Part shown: positions 1 through 6,091 of the stretch, in pieces
Layout: the number at the start of each line of letters is the position of its first letter
How positions within the stretch are numbered: the first letter of the stretch is position 1
Assembly (NCBI GenBank): GCA_947178195.1
Contig: CAMWXM010000174.1
Span: forward strand, 1 to 6,104
Length of the DNA stretch: 6,104 nt
Reading direction: 5' to 3'
From: an uncultured Ruminococcus sp.
GTDB taxonomy: Bacteria; Bacillota; Clostridia; Oscillospirales; Ruminococcaceae
Translations under genes and position numbers: made by a program
Notes under the pieces: generated by a model
Databases searched by the model: none
What the model was told of the DNA's origin: nothing
Seen by the model: only the letters and a program-made list of their open reading frames with translations

Positions 1-14
1 TAATTCTATATATC

Positions 15-53
15 AAAAAAGACATATCTGAGATTATTTCTCTCAAATATGCC
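15..53 (-). terminator. Intrinsic terminator, end of tRNA transcription unit
   Basis: Read on the minus strand, bases 53-41 pair with 33-21 as an unbroken 13-bp stem if two G-U wobbles are allowed, around a 7-base loop (40-34). Six T residues (20-15) follow immediately. On the plus strand the same positions give A-C and C-A mismatches and no T tail, so the terminator is oriented for leftward transcription. It is the first convincing U-tailed terminator downstream of the tRNA cluster, though a smaller hairpin lies between them. Confidence 0.8.
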
Positions 54-59
54 TTAAAC

Positions 60-109
60 TTTTACAAAATATTCCAGTGAAACGGTTCGAATCCCATTTG
101 ATTGTAAAA
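60..109. repeat. 8-bp inverted repeat flanking a tRNA T-arm-like word
   Basis: TTTTACAA (60-67) is repeated inverted as TTGTAAAA (102-109). The 34 bases between them contain GGTTCGAATCCC (84-95, plus strand), the consensus T-loop word of tRNAs. No acceptor stem or anticodon arm accompanies it: extending the T stem gives mismatches (C83-C95 and A82-A96), so it is not a working tRNA. It could be a tRNA fragment left by an integrated element, a degenerate attachment site, or chance. The surrounding stretch 54-166 has no supported gene. Confidence 0.35.
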
Positions 110-166
110 TGAGGCAAAAAGCATCTACGGTTTTACACCTAAAATTTTCACCTCTAAAACGCCAAC

Positions 167-188
167 AAACCGCCTAGGTAGGCGGTTT
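167..188 (-). terminator. GC-rich hairpin just after tRNA-His, probable terminator or processing stem
   Basis: AAACCGCCT (167-175) and AGGCGGTTT (180-188) form a perfect 9-bp stem with a 4-base loop. It lies 32 bases downstream of the tRNA-His 3' end on the minus strand. In that direction it is followed by an interrupted T-rich tract (GTTGGCGTTTTAG) rather than a clean U run, while the plus-strand side has none. It is therefore either a moderate terminator for the tRNA operon, with the hairpin at 15-53 as backup, or a 3' processing or stability stem. Confidence 0.55.
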
Positions 189-220
189 GAGTGGGGTACA
201 TCTATTTTATAGTACCAATA

Positions 221-298
221 TGGGGTGGGAGATGGGGGTCGAACCCACGACCTTCGGGACCACAATCCGACGCTCTAACCAACTGAGCTACACCCACC
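221..298 (-). tRNA. tRNA-His (GTG)
   Basis: A full cloverleaf can be drawn on the minus strand. The anticodon GTG lies at 261-263 in the loop TTGTGGT, the T loop is TTCGAAC, and CCA is encoded at 221-223. The histidine identity element is present: an extra G at position -1 (298) faces discriminator C73 (224). Two stem positions are imperfect. A31 (266) faces C39 (258) at the end of the anticodon stem next to the loop, and T6 faces T67 in the acceptor stem. The other stems pair well, including a G49-T65 wobble. It is the last of three tRNAs in the unit, nine bases after tRNA-Arg. Confidence 0.93.
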
Positions 299-307
299 AT
301 ATAAAAC

Positions 308-384
308 TGGTGCGCCTTATTGGACTCGAACCAATGGCTTACTGCTTAGAAGGCAGTTACTCTATCCAGCTGAGTTAAAGGCGC
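308..384 (-). tRNA. tRNA-Arg (TCT)
   Basis: The minus strand forms a complete cloverleaf. The acceptor GCGCCTT pairs fully with AAGGCGC, the discriminator is A73, and CCA is encoded at 308-310. The anticodon stem ACTGC/GCAGT encloses the loop CTTCTAA, giving anticodon TCT (348-350), which reads AGA/AGG. The T arm is TTGG-TTCGAGT-CCAA. It is the middle gene of the cluster, three bases after tRNA-Gly and nine before tRNA-His, and is clearly cotranscribed with both. Confidence 0.96.
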
Positions 385-387
385 ATA

Positions 388-461
<74 letters not shown>

Positions 462-492
462 ATAATTATTAACTTCTCAATCAACAATAATA

Positions 493-521
493 ATTATATC
501 ATAGTTTCTCTGATTTGTCAA
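493..521 (-). promoter_or_regulatory. Sigma-A promoter of the tRNA-Gly-Arg-His operon
   Basis: On the minus strand there is a perfect -35 box TTGACA (516-521), a 17-base spacer (499-515) and a perfect -10 box TATAAT (493-498). TG sits one base upstream of the -10, making it also an extended -10. Transcription should begin near 486, about 25 bases before tRNA-Gly. Consensus boxes of this quality are typical of stable-RNA promoters. The rest of the 462-603 gap is AT-rich and contains nothing else convincing. Confidence 0.9.
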
Positions 522-603
522 GAATAAATTTCAAAAAAATAAAATTTATTAATTTTGCACTCATTCCATCTTAAAATACACATGTAATTTGTCAATTTTT
601 GTC

Positions 604-644
604 AAAAAATAAAAAAGAAAGTACCTTGCCATATGGCAAGGCAC
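604..644 (-). terminator. Intrinsic terminator closing the paaK-ior operon
   Basis: On the minus strand bases 644-635 and 630-621 form a 10-bp stem (core CCTTGCC/GGCAAGG, one G-U wobble) with an ATAT loop. A long T-rich run at 620-604 follows. It starts 15 bases beyond the zinc-ribbon gene's stop codon, and the independent tRNA promoter lies just downstream, so it separates the two transcription units. Confidence 0.93.
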
Positions 645-659
645 AAAATCAGCATTTGA

Positions 660-1028
660 TCAATCGAAGTCTTCATCGCCTGACGGAAGCTTAGCACCGC
701 AAACGCCGCAGAACATAAACTTCTCCTGAACCTCAGCCTGACATTTAGGACATGTTTTAAAGCCCTTCTTTGACTGAAGTTCAAAGCGCATTTTTTTGAT
801 TCTTCTTTTTCTTGTTTCAATATCATCCACAAGGCTTTTCAGTTCACTTACATTATCAGGAGTTTTATAGTAAATCTTACCGATTTCCATAAAAATCTCC
901 ATAATTCTTTCTTCCTCGTAAGTGATTTTTCTCTTCAGATTATTTGTGTCTGAAACATTTTTAGATTTTTCACTAAGATTTCTGTTGGCATCGCTTACTG
1001 CGCTGCCGATTTTGTTAAATACTCCCAT
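660..1028 (-). CDS. Small zinc-ribbon protein with N-terminal helical region
   Basis: This 122-residue protein has a charged, predicted helical and probably coiled-coil region over about residues 15-88. A C-terminal zinc ribbon follows, with cysteines 93, 96, 107 and 110 (C-x2-C-x10-C-x2-C), and then a short acidic tail. There is no signal peptide or membrane segment, so it should be cytoplasmic. The same layout (MGxF-type start, helix, CPxC...CxxCG) recurs in uncharacterised clostridial zinc-ribbon proteins; the function is unknown, with adaptor, nucleic-acid or protein binding all possible. It begins 12 bases after the ACT gene. Its Shine-Dalgarno AAAGGAGA overlaps the ACT stop codon (TAAAGGAG, 1036-1043), which suggests translational coupling. 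It is the last gene of the operon. Whether it serves the aromatic pathway is not shown by the sequence. Confidence 0.88.
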   Translation of the reverse strand: MGVFNKIGSAVSDANRNLSEKSKNVSDTNNLKRKITYEEERIMEIFMEIGKIYYKTPDNVSELKSLVDDIETRKRRIKKMRFELQSKKGFKTCPKCQAEVQEKFMFCGVCGAKLPSGDEDFD

Positions 1029-1040
1029 ATTTAATCTCCT

Positions 1041-1475
1041 TTAATTATTATAAATTTCATCGCAAGACAGCAGCTTGACACCTGCGTTTGCAAGCTCGTC
1101 AACGGCTTTCTGATTATCTGTTACTCTCAGAATAACAGAAGCCTGACCGTCAATTCTGCTGAAAAATGCATACATATATTCAACGCTTATTGAACATTCA
1201 AAAAGCGTATCCATAACACTTGCAAGCTGACCCGGCTTATCCTCAAATCCCACCGCAATAACGTCCGTAGTAGTAACGGTGCATTCAGCCTCCTTTAATA
1301 TCCGACATGCCTTTTCCGGGTCGTTTACAATAAGACGAAGTATTCCGAAATCCTTAGTATCGGCAATGGACAGTGCCCGGATATTTATGTCGTTTTCTTT
1401 AAGGATATTAGTCATTGCTTTTATTCTGCCCGGTTTGTTTTCAACAAAAACGGAAATTTGCTTGATAATGAACAT
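1041..1475 (-). CDS. Tandem ACT-domain protein, putative amino-acid sensor
   Basis: This 144-residue protein consists of two consecutive ACT domains and little else. The first spans about residues 3-67, with ligand-loop motif ENKPGRI at 12-18. The second spans about 71-136, with EDKPGQLA at 78-85. ACT domains bind amino acids at subunit interfaces, and stand-alone pairs of this kind (COG4747-like) often neighbour iorAB and paaK. Sensing of an aromatic amino acid or product, possibly to modulate IorAB or PaaK, is a reasonable inference, but no partner domain shows it. The start at 1475 is preceded by AAAGGAGATGAT (1481-1492), which matches the extended anti-Shine-Dalgarno complement with one difference; this explains the 10-base gap after AGGAG. 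That site overlaps the stop codon of the decayed paaK remnant upstream. Confidence 0.9.
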   Translation of the reverse strand: MFIIKQISVFVENKPGRIKAMTNILKENDINIRALSIADTKDFGILRLIVNDPEKACRILKEAECTVTTTDVIAVGFEDKPGQLASVMDTLFECSISVEYMYAFFSRIDGQASVILRVTDNQKAVDELANAGVKLLSCDEIYNN

Positions 1476-1490
1476 CTTATATCATCTCCT

Positions 1491-1582
1491 TTAACGCTTT
1501 CGTTTATCTATAACTCTTACGGCTTTCTCTCGCTACTTGGAATTGTTTTTAGTTCAACAAGTCTGATTGATGCTGAACCGCC
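1491..1582 (-). pseudogene. C-terminal remnant of a second PaaK-family arylacetate-CoA ligase
   Basis: The iorB-ACT spacer is not random. From 1582 the minus strand reads GGSASIRLVELKTIPSSERK (to 1523) and then hits a stop in that frame. Shifting by one base after the A run at 1524-1526, it continues AVRVIDKRKR and ends at TAA (1491-1493). The joined peptide matches the family's C-terminal pattern, which in PaaK-like ligases reads roughly RLVEPKTIPRSEGKAVRVIDKR, including the lysine-bearing GKA(V/K)R region. Restoring one A in the run makes the frame continuous. Only about 30 of some 430 residues remain, there is no start codon, and the fragment begins at the iorB stop, so most of the gene was deleted. 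Its stop codon merges with the ACT gene's Shine-Dalgarno, the same junction style as ACT to zinc ribbon. It differs from the C-terminus of the intact paaK (VSLVEHKSLERFQGK), so it is a distinct paralogue, not a recent copy. Confidence 0.8.
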
Positions 1583-1584
1583 TA

Positions 1585-2157
1585 TTATATATTTTTGCCA
1601 AGTTCAAACGCTTTTAAATTAAGTTCATGAAATTTTTCCTTAACGCATTGTTTGATTGCATCTTTCCATACTTCGTCCGGAAAATCCATTTTTGAAGCAA
1701 TAAGACCCATAAGAACAACATTAGAAGCCTTAGCGCTGCCTGCTTTTTCGGCAAGTGAGAGTGCGTCCGCTGAAATCACATCAACACCCAGTTCTTGAAG
1801 CTTATCCGCAATATTTTCGGGATATTCAGCCGCTCCGGTAACGACTGGCATAGGGTCGAGCTGCTGAGTTGAAGTAATAAGATGTCCGCCTTTTTTTAAG
1901 TAGGATACCCACCTTGCCGCTTCTAAAAGTTCAAAGGAAACGATAATATCCGCTTCGCCTTTTTCGATAACAGGAGAGTACACCTTATCGCCGTATTTTA
2001 CATATGTAACGACAGAACCGCCTCTCTGAGACATTCCGTGTACCTCGCTTACCTTTACGTCAAAGCCCTGAGACAAGAGAACGTTGCCTATAATTCTTGA
2101 AGCAAGCAAGCTTCCCTGACCGCCGACACCGACAATCATAATTGATTTTGTTTCCAT
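1585..2157 (-). CDS. iorB: Indolepyruvate:ferredoxin oxidoreductase, beta subunit
   Basis: This 190-residue protein is full length for IorB, the gamma-domain-like subunit of the 2-oxoacid:ferredoxin oxidoreductase family. The N-terminus carries the family motif GVGGQG (10-15). HGMSQRGGSV (40-49) is the second hallmark, and SAKASNVVLMG (141-151) resembles the conserved C-terminal stretch. With IorA it forms the cytoplasmic, oxygen-sensitive enzyme (EC 1.2.7.8) that decarboxylates indolepyruvate, and usually phenylpyruvate and 4-hydroxyphenylpyruvate, to the aryl-acetyl-CoA with reduction of ferredoxin. It starts 18 bases after iorA. GGAGG at 2170-2174 is a strong ribosome site, although 12 bases from the ATG is rather far. 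An in-frame TAA directly before the ATG rules out an upstream start. The reading frame ends exactly where the paaK-like remnant begins. Confidence 0.96.
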   Translation of the reverse strand: METKSIMIVGVGGQGSLLASRIIGNVLLSQGFDVKVSEVHGMSQRGGSVVTYVKYGDKVYSPVIEKGEADIIVSFELLEAARWVSYLKKGGHLITSTQQLDPMPVVTGAAEYPENIADKLQELGVDVISADALSLAEKAGSAKASNVVLMGLIASKMDFPDEVWKDAIKQCVKEKFHELNLKAFELGKNI

Positions 2158-2175
2158 TTATTTAACATTCCTCCA

Positions 2176-3903
2176 TTACTCTGTTATTGCGTCAAATTTA
2201 CACATTTCGGTGCAAATTCCGCAGCCTACGCACTGTGTTTTTTCAATAGCCGCCTTGCCGTCCTTGATTGAAATTGCCGGGCAGCCTATTTTAAGGCACA
2301 TTTTGCAGGATTTGCATTTATCGGTATCGACACGAAGAGCCGGTTTATGCTTAACATACTTTAATAATGCGCAGGGACGTCTTGAAATAATAACTGATGG
2401 TTCTTCCACAGTCAATTCTTCAAGAATAGCCGCTTCTGTCTGAGCCATATTATAAGGGTCGACAACCCTGATACGGTTAATGCCCACAGCCTTACAAAGC
2501 TCTTCAAGAGAAACCTTAGAAGCCGGATCGCCCTTTAAATTCATTCCGGTAGTGGGATTTTGCTGATGTCCGGTCATACCGGTGATCGAATTATCAAGAA
2601 TTATAACTGTTGAATTTGTTGCATTATAGGCAATATTGATAAGACTTGTAATACCGCTGTGGATAAATGTGGAATCGCCGATCACTGCAATCGACTTCTT
2701 TTCGCCCTCTTTGCCTGAAATTTTATTCATACCGTGAAGGGCTGAAATAGAAGCTCCCATACAAATAATTGAATCCATAGAGTTAAGAGGAGCGGCGCTT
2801 CCAAGGGAATAACAGCCTATATCTCCCGATACTATAATATTGTTTTTCGCAAGCGAATAGAACAGACCTCTGTGAGGACAGCCTGCGCACATAACTGGTG
2901 GTCTTACGGGAACGGCCTCTAAAAATTCAGTAAATTCCGTCTTTTTACCCAGTATTTTTTCGGCGATTATAGATTGAGAAAGCTCGCCGATAAATCCGAA
3001 AAGCTCCTTGCCTATCACATTTACTCCGATTTTTTTGCAATGAGCTTCAATAATGTCGTCCAATTCCTCGATAACATAAACCGTATCAAATTTTGAGGCA
3101 AAATCCTGTATCAACTTTACAGGAAGAGGATTTACCATGCCAAGTTTCAGATATGATACGCCGTCGCCGAGAGCCTCTTTAGCATACTGATAAGAAATAC
3201 CGCTTGTAATAACGCCGATTTTGCCGTTGTTTATCTCGGTTTTGTTAAGCGGCGACTTTTCAGCAAATTCCGTAAGCTTTTTAGTACGCTCCTCAACAAC
3301 TATGTGCCTTGCCTTTGCAAAAGCAGGTACCATTGCATATTTAGGGGCATTCTTTTTATATGGAATTATATCATGCTCTTCTCTGTCCTGAAGTTCAACG
3401 CTGCTCTGAGAATGAGCTACTCTGGTTGAAAGACGTACAATTATGGGAGTATCGAATTTTTCCGAAATTTCAAAGGCTTCCTTAACAAAATCACGACATT
3501 CCGCCGAATCAGAAGGTTCCAGCATAGGTACTTTCGACGCTATAGCATGATGACGGCTGTCCTGCTCATTCTGCGAGGAATGCATTCCAGGGTCGTCAGC
3601 AACGGCAATTACAAGACCTCCGGTAACTCCTGTATATGATGCGGTATAAAGCGGATCGGCAGCAACATTCAGTCCGACATGCTTCATGCCGCAGAAGCTT
3701 CTTGCTCCGGCAATAGACGCTCCCACTGCCGTTTCCATTGCAACCTTTTCGTTAGGCGCCCATTCTGCGTACATAGCGTCATATTCTGCGCCAAATTCCG
3801 TGATTTCGGTGGAAGGAGTACCCGGATAGCTGGATATAAGCCTGCAGCCGCCTTCGTATAAGCCTCTTGCAAACGCTTCATTGCCAAGCATTAATTTTTT
3901 CAT
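2176..3903 (-). CDS. iorA: Indolepyruvate:ferredoxin oxidoreductase, alpha subunit
   Basis: This 575-residue protein is the catalytic subunit of the IorAB enzyme, and holds thiamine diphosphate and two iron-sulfur clusters. The N-terminal pyrimidine-type domain begins with SYPGTPSTE (25-33). A central transketolase-like domain covers about 230-330, followed by CAGCPHRG (339-346). The TPP domain shows GDIGCYSLG (360-368) and the TPP/Mg motif GDS (409-411) through to N438 in DNSITGMTGHQ. The C-terminal ferredoxin domain has Cys 530, 533, 536, 541 (C-x2-C-x2-C-x4-C-P) and Cys 558, 561, 564, 568. The last cysteine is followed by Lys rather than the common Pro. All eight cluster ligands are present, so the enzyme should be active. 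The start lies five bases after the HAD gene, and its ribosome site AAAGGAAA lies inside the last codons and stop of that gene. Confidence 0.97.
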   Translation of the reverse strand: MKKLMLGNEAFARGLYEGGCRLISSYPGTPSTEITEFGAEYDAMYAEWAPNEKVAMETAVGASIAGARSFCGMKHVGLNVAADPLYTASYTGVTGGLVIAVADDPGMHSSQNEQDSRHHAIASKVPMLEPSDSAECRDFVKEAFEISEKFDTPIIVRLSTRVAHSQSSVELQDREEHDIIPYKKNAPKYAMVPAFAKARHIVVEERTKKLTEFAEKSPLNKTEINNGKIGVITSGISYQYAKEALGDGVSYLKLGMVNPLPVKLIQDFASKFDTVYVIEELDDIIEAHCKKIGVNVIGKELFGFIGELSQSIIAEKILGKKTEFTEFLEAVPVRPPVMCAGCPHRGLFYSLAKNNIIVSGDIGCYSLGSAAPLNSMDSIICMGASISALHGMNKISGKEGEKKSIAVIGDSTFIHSGITSLINIAYNATNSTVIILDNSITGMTGHQQNPTTGMNLKGDPASKVSLEELCKAVGINRIRVVDPYNMAQTEAAILEELTVEEPSVIISRRPCALLKYVKHKPALRVDTDKCKSCKMCLKIGCPAISIKDGKAAIEKTQCVGCGICTEMCKFDAITE

Positions 3904-3908
3904 TTATC

Positions 3909-4760
3909 TTATTTCCTTTCATTCATATAATTCTCTTTATACTGCGCTGACTTTATATAATAAGCCACCGCATTATCATTATTGCTTCCGATTATTTCAT
4001 CGGCTGCATTTTTTACTTTAGTTTTTGCGTTGGAAACCGCAATTTTTCTGTCACATACTTCAAACATAGGCAGATCATTATAATTATCTCCAAAGCAGGT
4101 AACATGGTCAAATCCGCCGTATTCCTTTAAAAATTTCACACCATTTGATTTAGAGGCATTACTTGAAAAAACCTCCAGAAACCAAATGCTTTTATTGTAA
4201 ACGTCCCTGTAAAAAGCGTAGCTTATATTCTTTTCATTGTCAAGAATTTCCGTTACTCTTTCAAGCTCATTTTCCTGTCCCTGAACAGAAAAATAAACGG
4301 TTTTATCGTCAGCAATATCCGTCAGACTTTCACATTTAAAGAACGGTCTGTCGGGAGTATTTCCACGCATTCTGAAAAAATCATACATTTCCTTACAGTT
4401 AAAATCATAATAATACGTGTGAACTCTGTCCTCTTCAATCCTGTACATAAAAGGTATCACGCCGCAGTCTTTGAATATTTCTGCTGTTTTGAGAGCGTCG
4501 CTATGAGATAAAAAATTATTTTTAACATATTTTTTTCTCTGATTATCATATATGCTGACGCCGTTCATAAGTATGCAAGGAACGTTGATGTTCACGCTTT
4601 CAGTCATTCCGGCTGCCGAAGAGGCAGTTCTTGCGGTCGCAAAGGTAAAATATCCACCATCTGCAATAAACTCATTTATAATTTCAGCCGAAATATCCGT
4701 AACATGTGCTTCATCGTTAAAAAACGTTCCGTCCAGGTCGGTAATAAAAAGCCGCTTCAT
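3909..4760 (-). CDS. Cof-type HAD-superfamily phosphatase
   Basis: This 283-residue protein is a class IIB (Cof/YbiV-like) haloacid-dehalogenase hydrolase. Motif I is DLDGT (8-12; nucleophile Asp8, acid/base Asp10). Motif II is FATART (40-45; Thr42, with Ala where most relatives have Gly in ATGR). Lys204 in NASKSNGVKFL is motif III, and GDNYNDLPMF (224-233) is motif IV. The cap domain lies between motifs II and III. Such enzymes dephosphorylate sugar phosphates, nucleotides or flavin/PLP precursors; the sequence does not reveal the substrate. Its ATG overlaps the paaK stop by one base (TAATG), and no Shine-Dalgarno is visible, only an A-rich run, so translation is probably coupled to paaK. 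Its presence inside a paaK-ior operon is unusual and its link to aromatic metabolism is unproven. Confidence 0.93.
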   Translation of the reverse strand: MKRLFITDLDGTFFNDEAHVTDISAEIINEFIADGGYFTFATARTASSAAGMTESVNINVPCILMNGVSIYDNQRKKYVKNNFLSHSDALKTAEIFKDCGVIPFMYRIEEDRVHTYYYDFNCKEMYDFFRMRGNTPDRPFFKCESLTDIADDKTVYFSVQGQENELERVTEILDNEKNISYAFYRDVYNKSIWFLEVFSSNASKSNGVKFLKEYGGFDHVTCFGDNYNDLPMFEVCDRKIAVSNAKTKVKNAADEIIGSNNDNAVAYYIKSAQYKENYMNERK

Positions 4761-6055
4761 TATTTTTTTCTCAGATCAACGATACGCTTAGCCTTACCCT
4801 GGAACCTTTCAAGGGACTTATGCTCCACAAGAGAAACCTTCGTATCTATGCCAAGAACAGTTTTCAAATCGTGATGAATGCTGCTTCTCAGTGATTCAAG
4901 AGCAGAATATCTTTCAAGCAGCGAGCTGTCAGCAAGTTCAACCTTTACTTCAAGTCTGTCGGCAAAATTTTCTCTTGTTATAACAAGCTGATAGTGAGGA
5001 GCAATCTGGTCAAATTTCATCAGAACGCTTTCTATCTGTGACGGAAATACATTTACCCCTCTGATTTTAAGCATATCGTCGGTTCTTCCCATAATTTTCG
5101 CCATTCTGGCAAAAGTTCTTCCGCATTTGCATGGCTCATAGTCAATTTTGGTTATATCCTTTGTGCGGTATCTGAGCATAGGGATTCCCTCTTTGGTAAG
5201 GGTCGTAATAACAAGCTCGCCCTGTGAGCCTTTAGGCAACACCTCACCGGTTTCGGAATTAATGACCTCTGCCAGGAAATGATCCTCGTTTATGTGCATT
5301 CCGCAGCGTTCTCTGCATTCGCCTGAAACTCCTGGCCCCATAAGCTCGCTCATTCCGTAATTATCTGTTGCAAAAAGTCCGAGAGTTTTTTCCACCTGAG
5401 TTCTCATTTCCTCGGTACAACCCTCAGAGCCGAACAAACCCAGTTTTAAATTTATTTTATCTATAACGCCCATTTCTCTTGCAGTTTCACCGATAAGCTG
5501 CGCATAGGAAGGAGTACCCACAAGAGCAGTAGTCTGAAAATCCTGCATAAGCATTATCTGCTTTTCGGTATTTCCGCTTGAGGTCGGAACAACAGTTGCG
5601 CCTATTTTTTCAAGACCGTAGTGCAGTCCCAGAGCACCTGTAAATAAGCCGTATCCAAAGGATATCTGAACAATATCCTCATCTGTAGCGCCTGCGGCAG
5701 TACAAAGCCTTGCCATACAATCGCTCCATATCTCCAGGTCGTTTCTGGTGTATCCCACAACGGTAGGCTTACCAGTAGTACCGCTTGAAGCATGAATCCT
5801 CACAATTTTTTTAAGCGGCTGACCAAACAAGCCAAAAGGATAATTATCCCTTATATCGTCCTTTGTGGTATATGGTATGTATTTAATATCATCAAGAGAT
5901 TTTATTTTATCACCGGTAATTCCCGCCTTGTCAAGCCTGTCATGATAAAATGGGACATTGTTATAGCAATAATCCACAAGAGCTTTAAGCCTTTTTAACT
6001 GTATCTCTTCTATCTGCTGCCTTGACATAGTTTCGGCGTCCTTTTGAAAAAACAT
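4760..6055 (-). CDS. paaK: Phenylacetate-CoA ligase (arylacetate-CoA ligase)
   Basis: This 431-residue adenylate-forming enzyme (EC 6.2.1.30 family) makes aryl-acetyl-CoA from the aryl acetate, ATP and CoA through an AMP intermediate, in the cytoplasm. The phosphate-binding loop is SSGTTGKPTVVGYT (90-103). YGMSE (233-237) and RYRTKD (295-300) are the adenylate-binding motifs, GRTDDMLKIRG (323-333) is the hinge region, and FQGKAKR (418-424) carries the C-terminal lysine. Cysteines 247, 251, 309 and 311 could bind a structural zinc, as in many relatives. The start at 6055 gives the usual family N-terminus (MFxx..ETMSRxxxE). A second Met at residue 10 also has a possible ribosome site but would cut that conserved segment. 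The ribosome site GAAAGGA (6068-6074) is 12 bases upstream. It is the first operon gene in view. Position beside iorAB favours aromatic substrates such as phenylacetate or indoleacetate. Confidence 0.96.
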   Translation of the reverse strand: MFFQKDAETMSRQQIEEIQLKRLKALVDYCYNNVPFYHDRLDKAGITGDKIKSLDDIKYIPYTTKDDIRDNYPFGLFGQPLKKIVRIHASSGTTGKPTVVGYTRNDLEIWSDCMARLCTAAGATDEDIVQISFGYGLFTGALGLHYGLEKIGATVVPTSSGNTEKQIMLMQDFQTTALVGTPSYAQLIGETAREMGVIDKINLKLGLFGSEGCTEEMRTQVEKTLGLFATDNYGMSELMGPGVSGECRERCGMHINEDHFLAEVINSETGEVLPKGSQGELVITTLTKEGIPMLRYRTKDITKIDYEPCKCGRTFARMAKIMGRTDDMLKIRGVNVFPSQIESVLMKFDQIAPHYQLVITRENFADRLEVKVELADSSLLERYSALESLRSSIHHDLKTVLGIDTKVSLVEHKSLERFQGKAKRIVDLRKK

Positions 6056-6091
6056 TTTTTATTACAATCCTTTCAATATTCTTTTCTTAAA

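Noticed and set aside
55..177. Plus-strand open stretch of about 40 codons ending at 175-177
   Set aside because: There is no ribosome site before its only ATG (109), the stop lies within the hairpin, and I recognise no family; chance is sufficient in AT-rich DNA.
187..378. Plus-strand open frame across the tRNA genes
   Set aside because: It is the antisense reading of tRNA-His and tRNA-Arg; such frames yield the familiar spurious GVEPTT-type peptides.
602..832. Minus-strand frame overlapping the zinc-ribbon gene and the terminator
   Set aside because: It runs through the terminator's T tract and overlaps the well-supported zinc-ribbon gene in another frame.
1476..1584. Riboswitch or attenuator between iorB and the ACT gene
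   Set aside because: No stable stem or terminator is visible, and the sequence is explained better as the decayed paaK C-terminus.
3684..3887. Short frames inside the start of iorA, on both strands
   Set aside because: They are shadows of the conserved iorA coding sequence and have no ribosome sites or domains.
5792..5998. Plus-strand frame with hydrophobic stretches opposite paaK
   Set aside because: The antisense of the conserved PaaK N-terminus gives an apparent membrane-like peptide; no ribosome site is seen.
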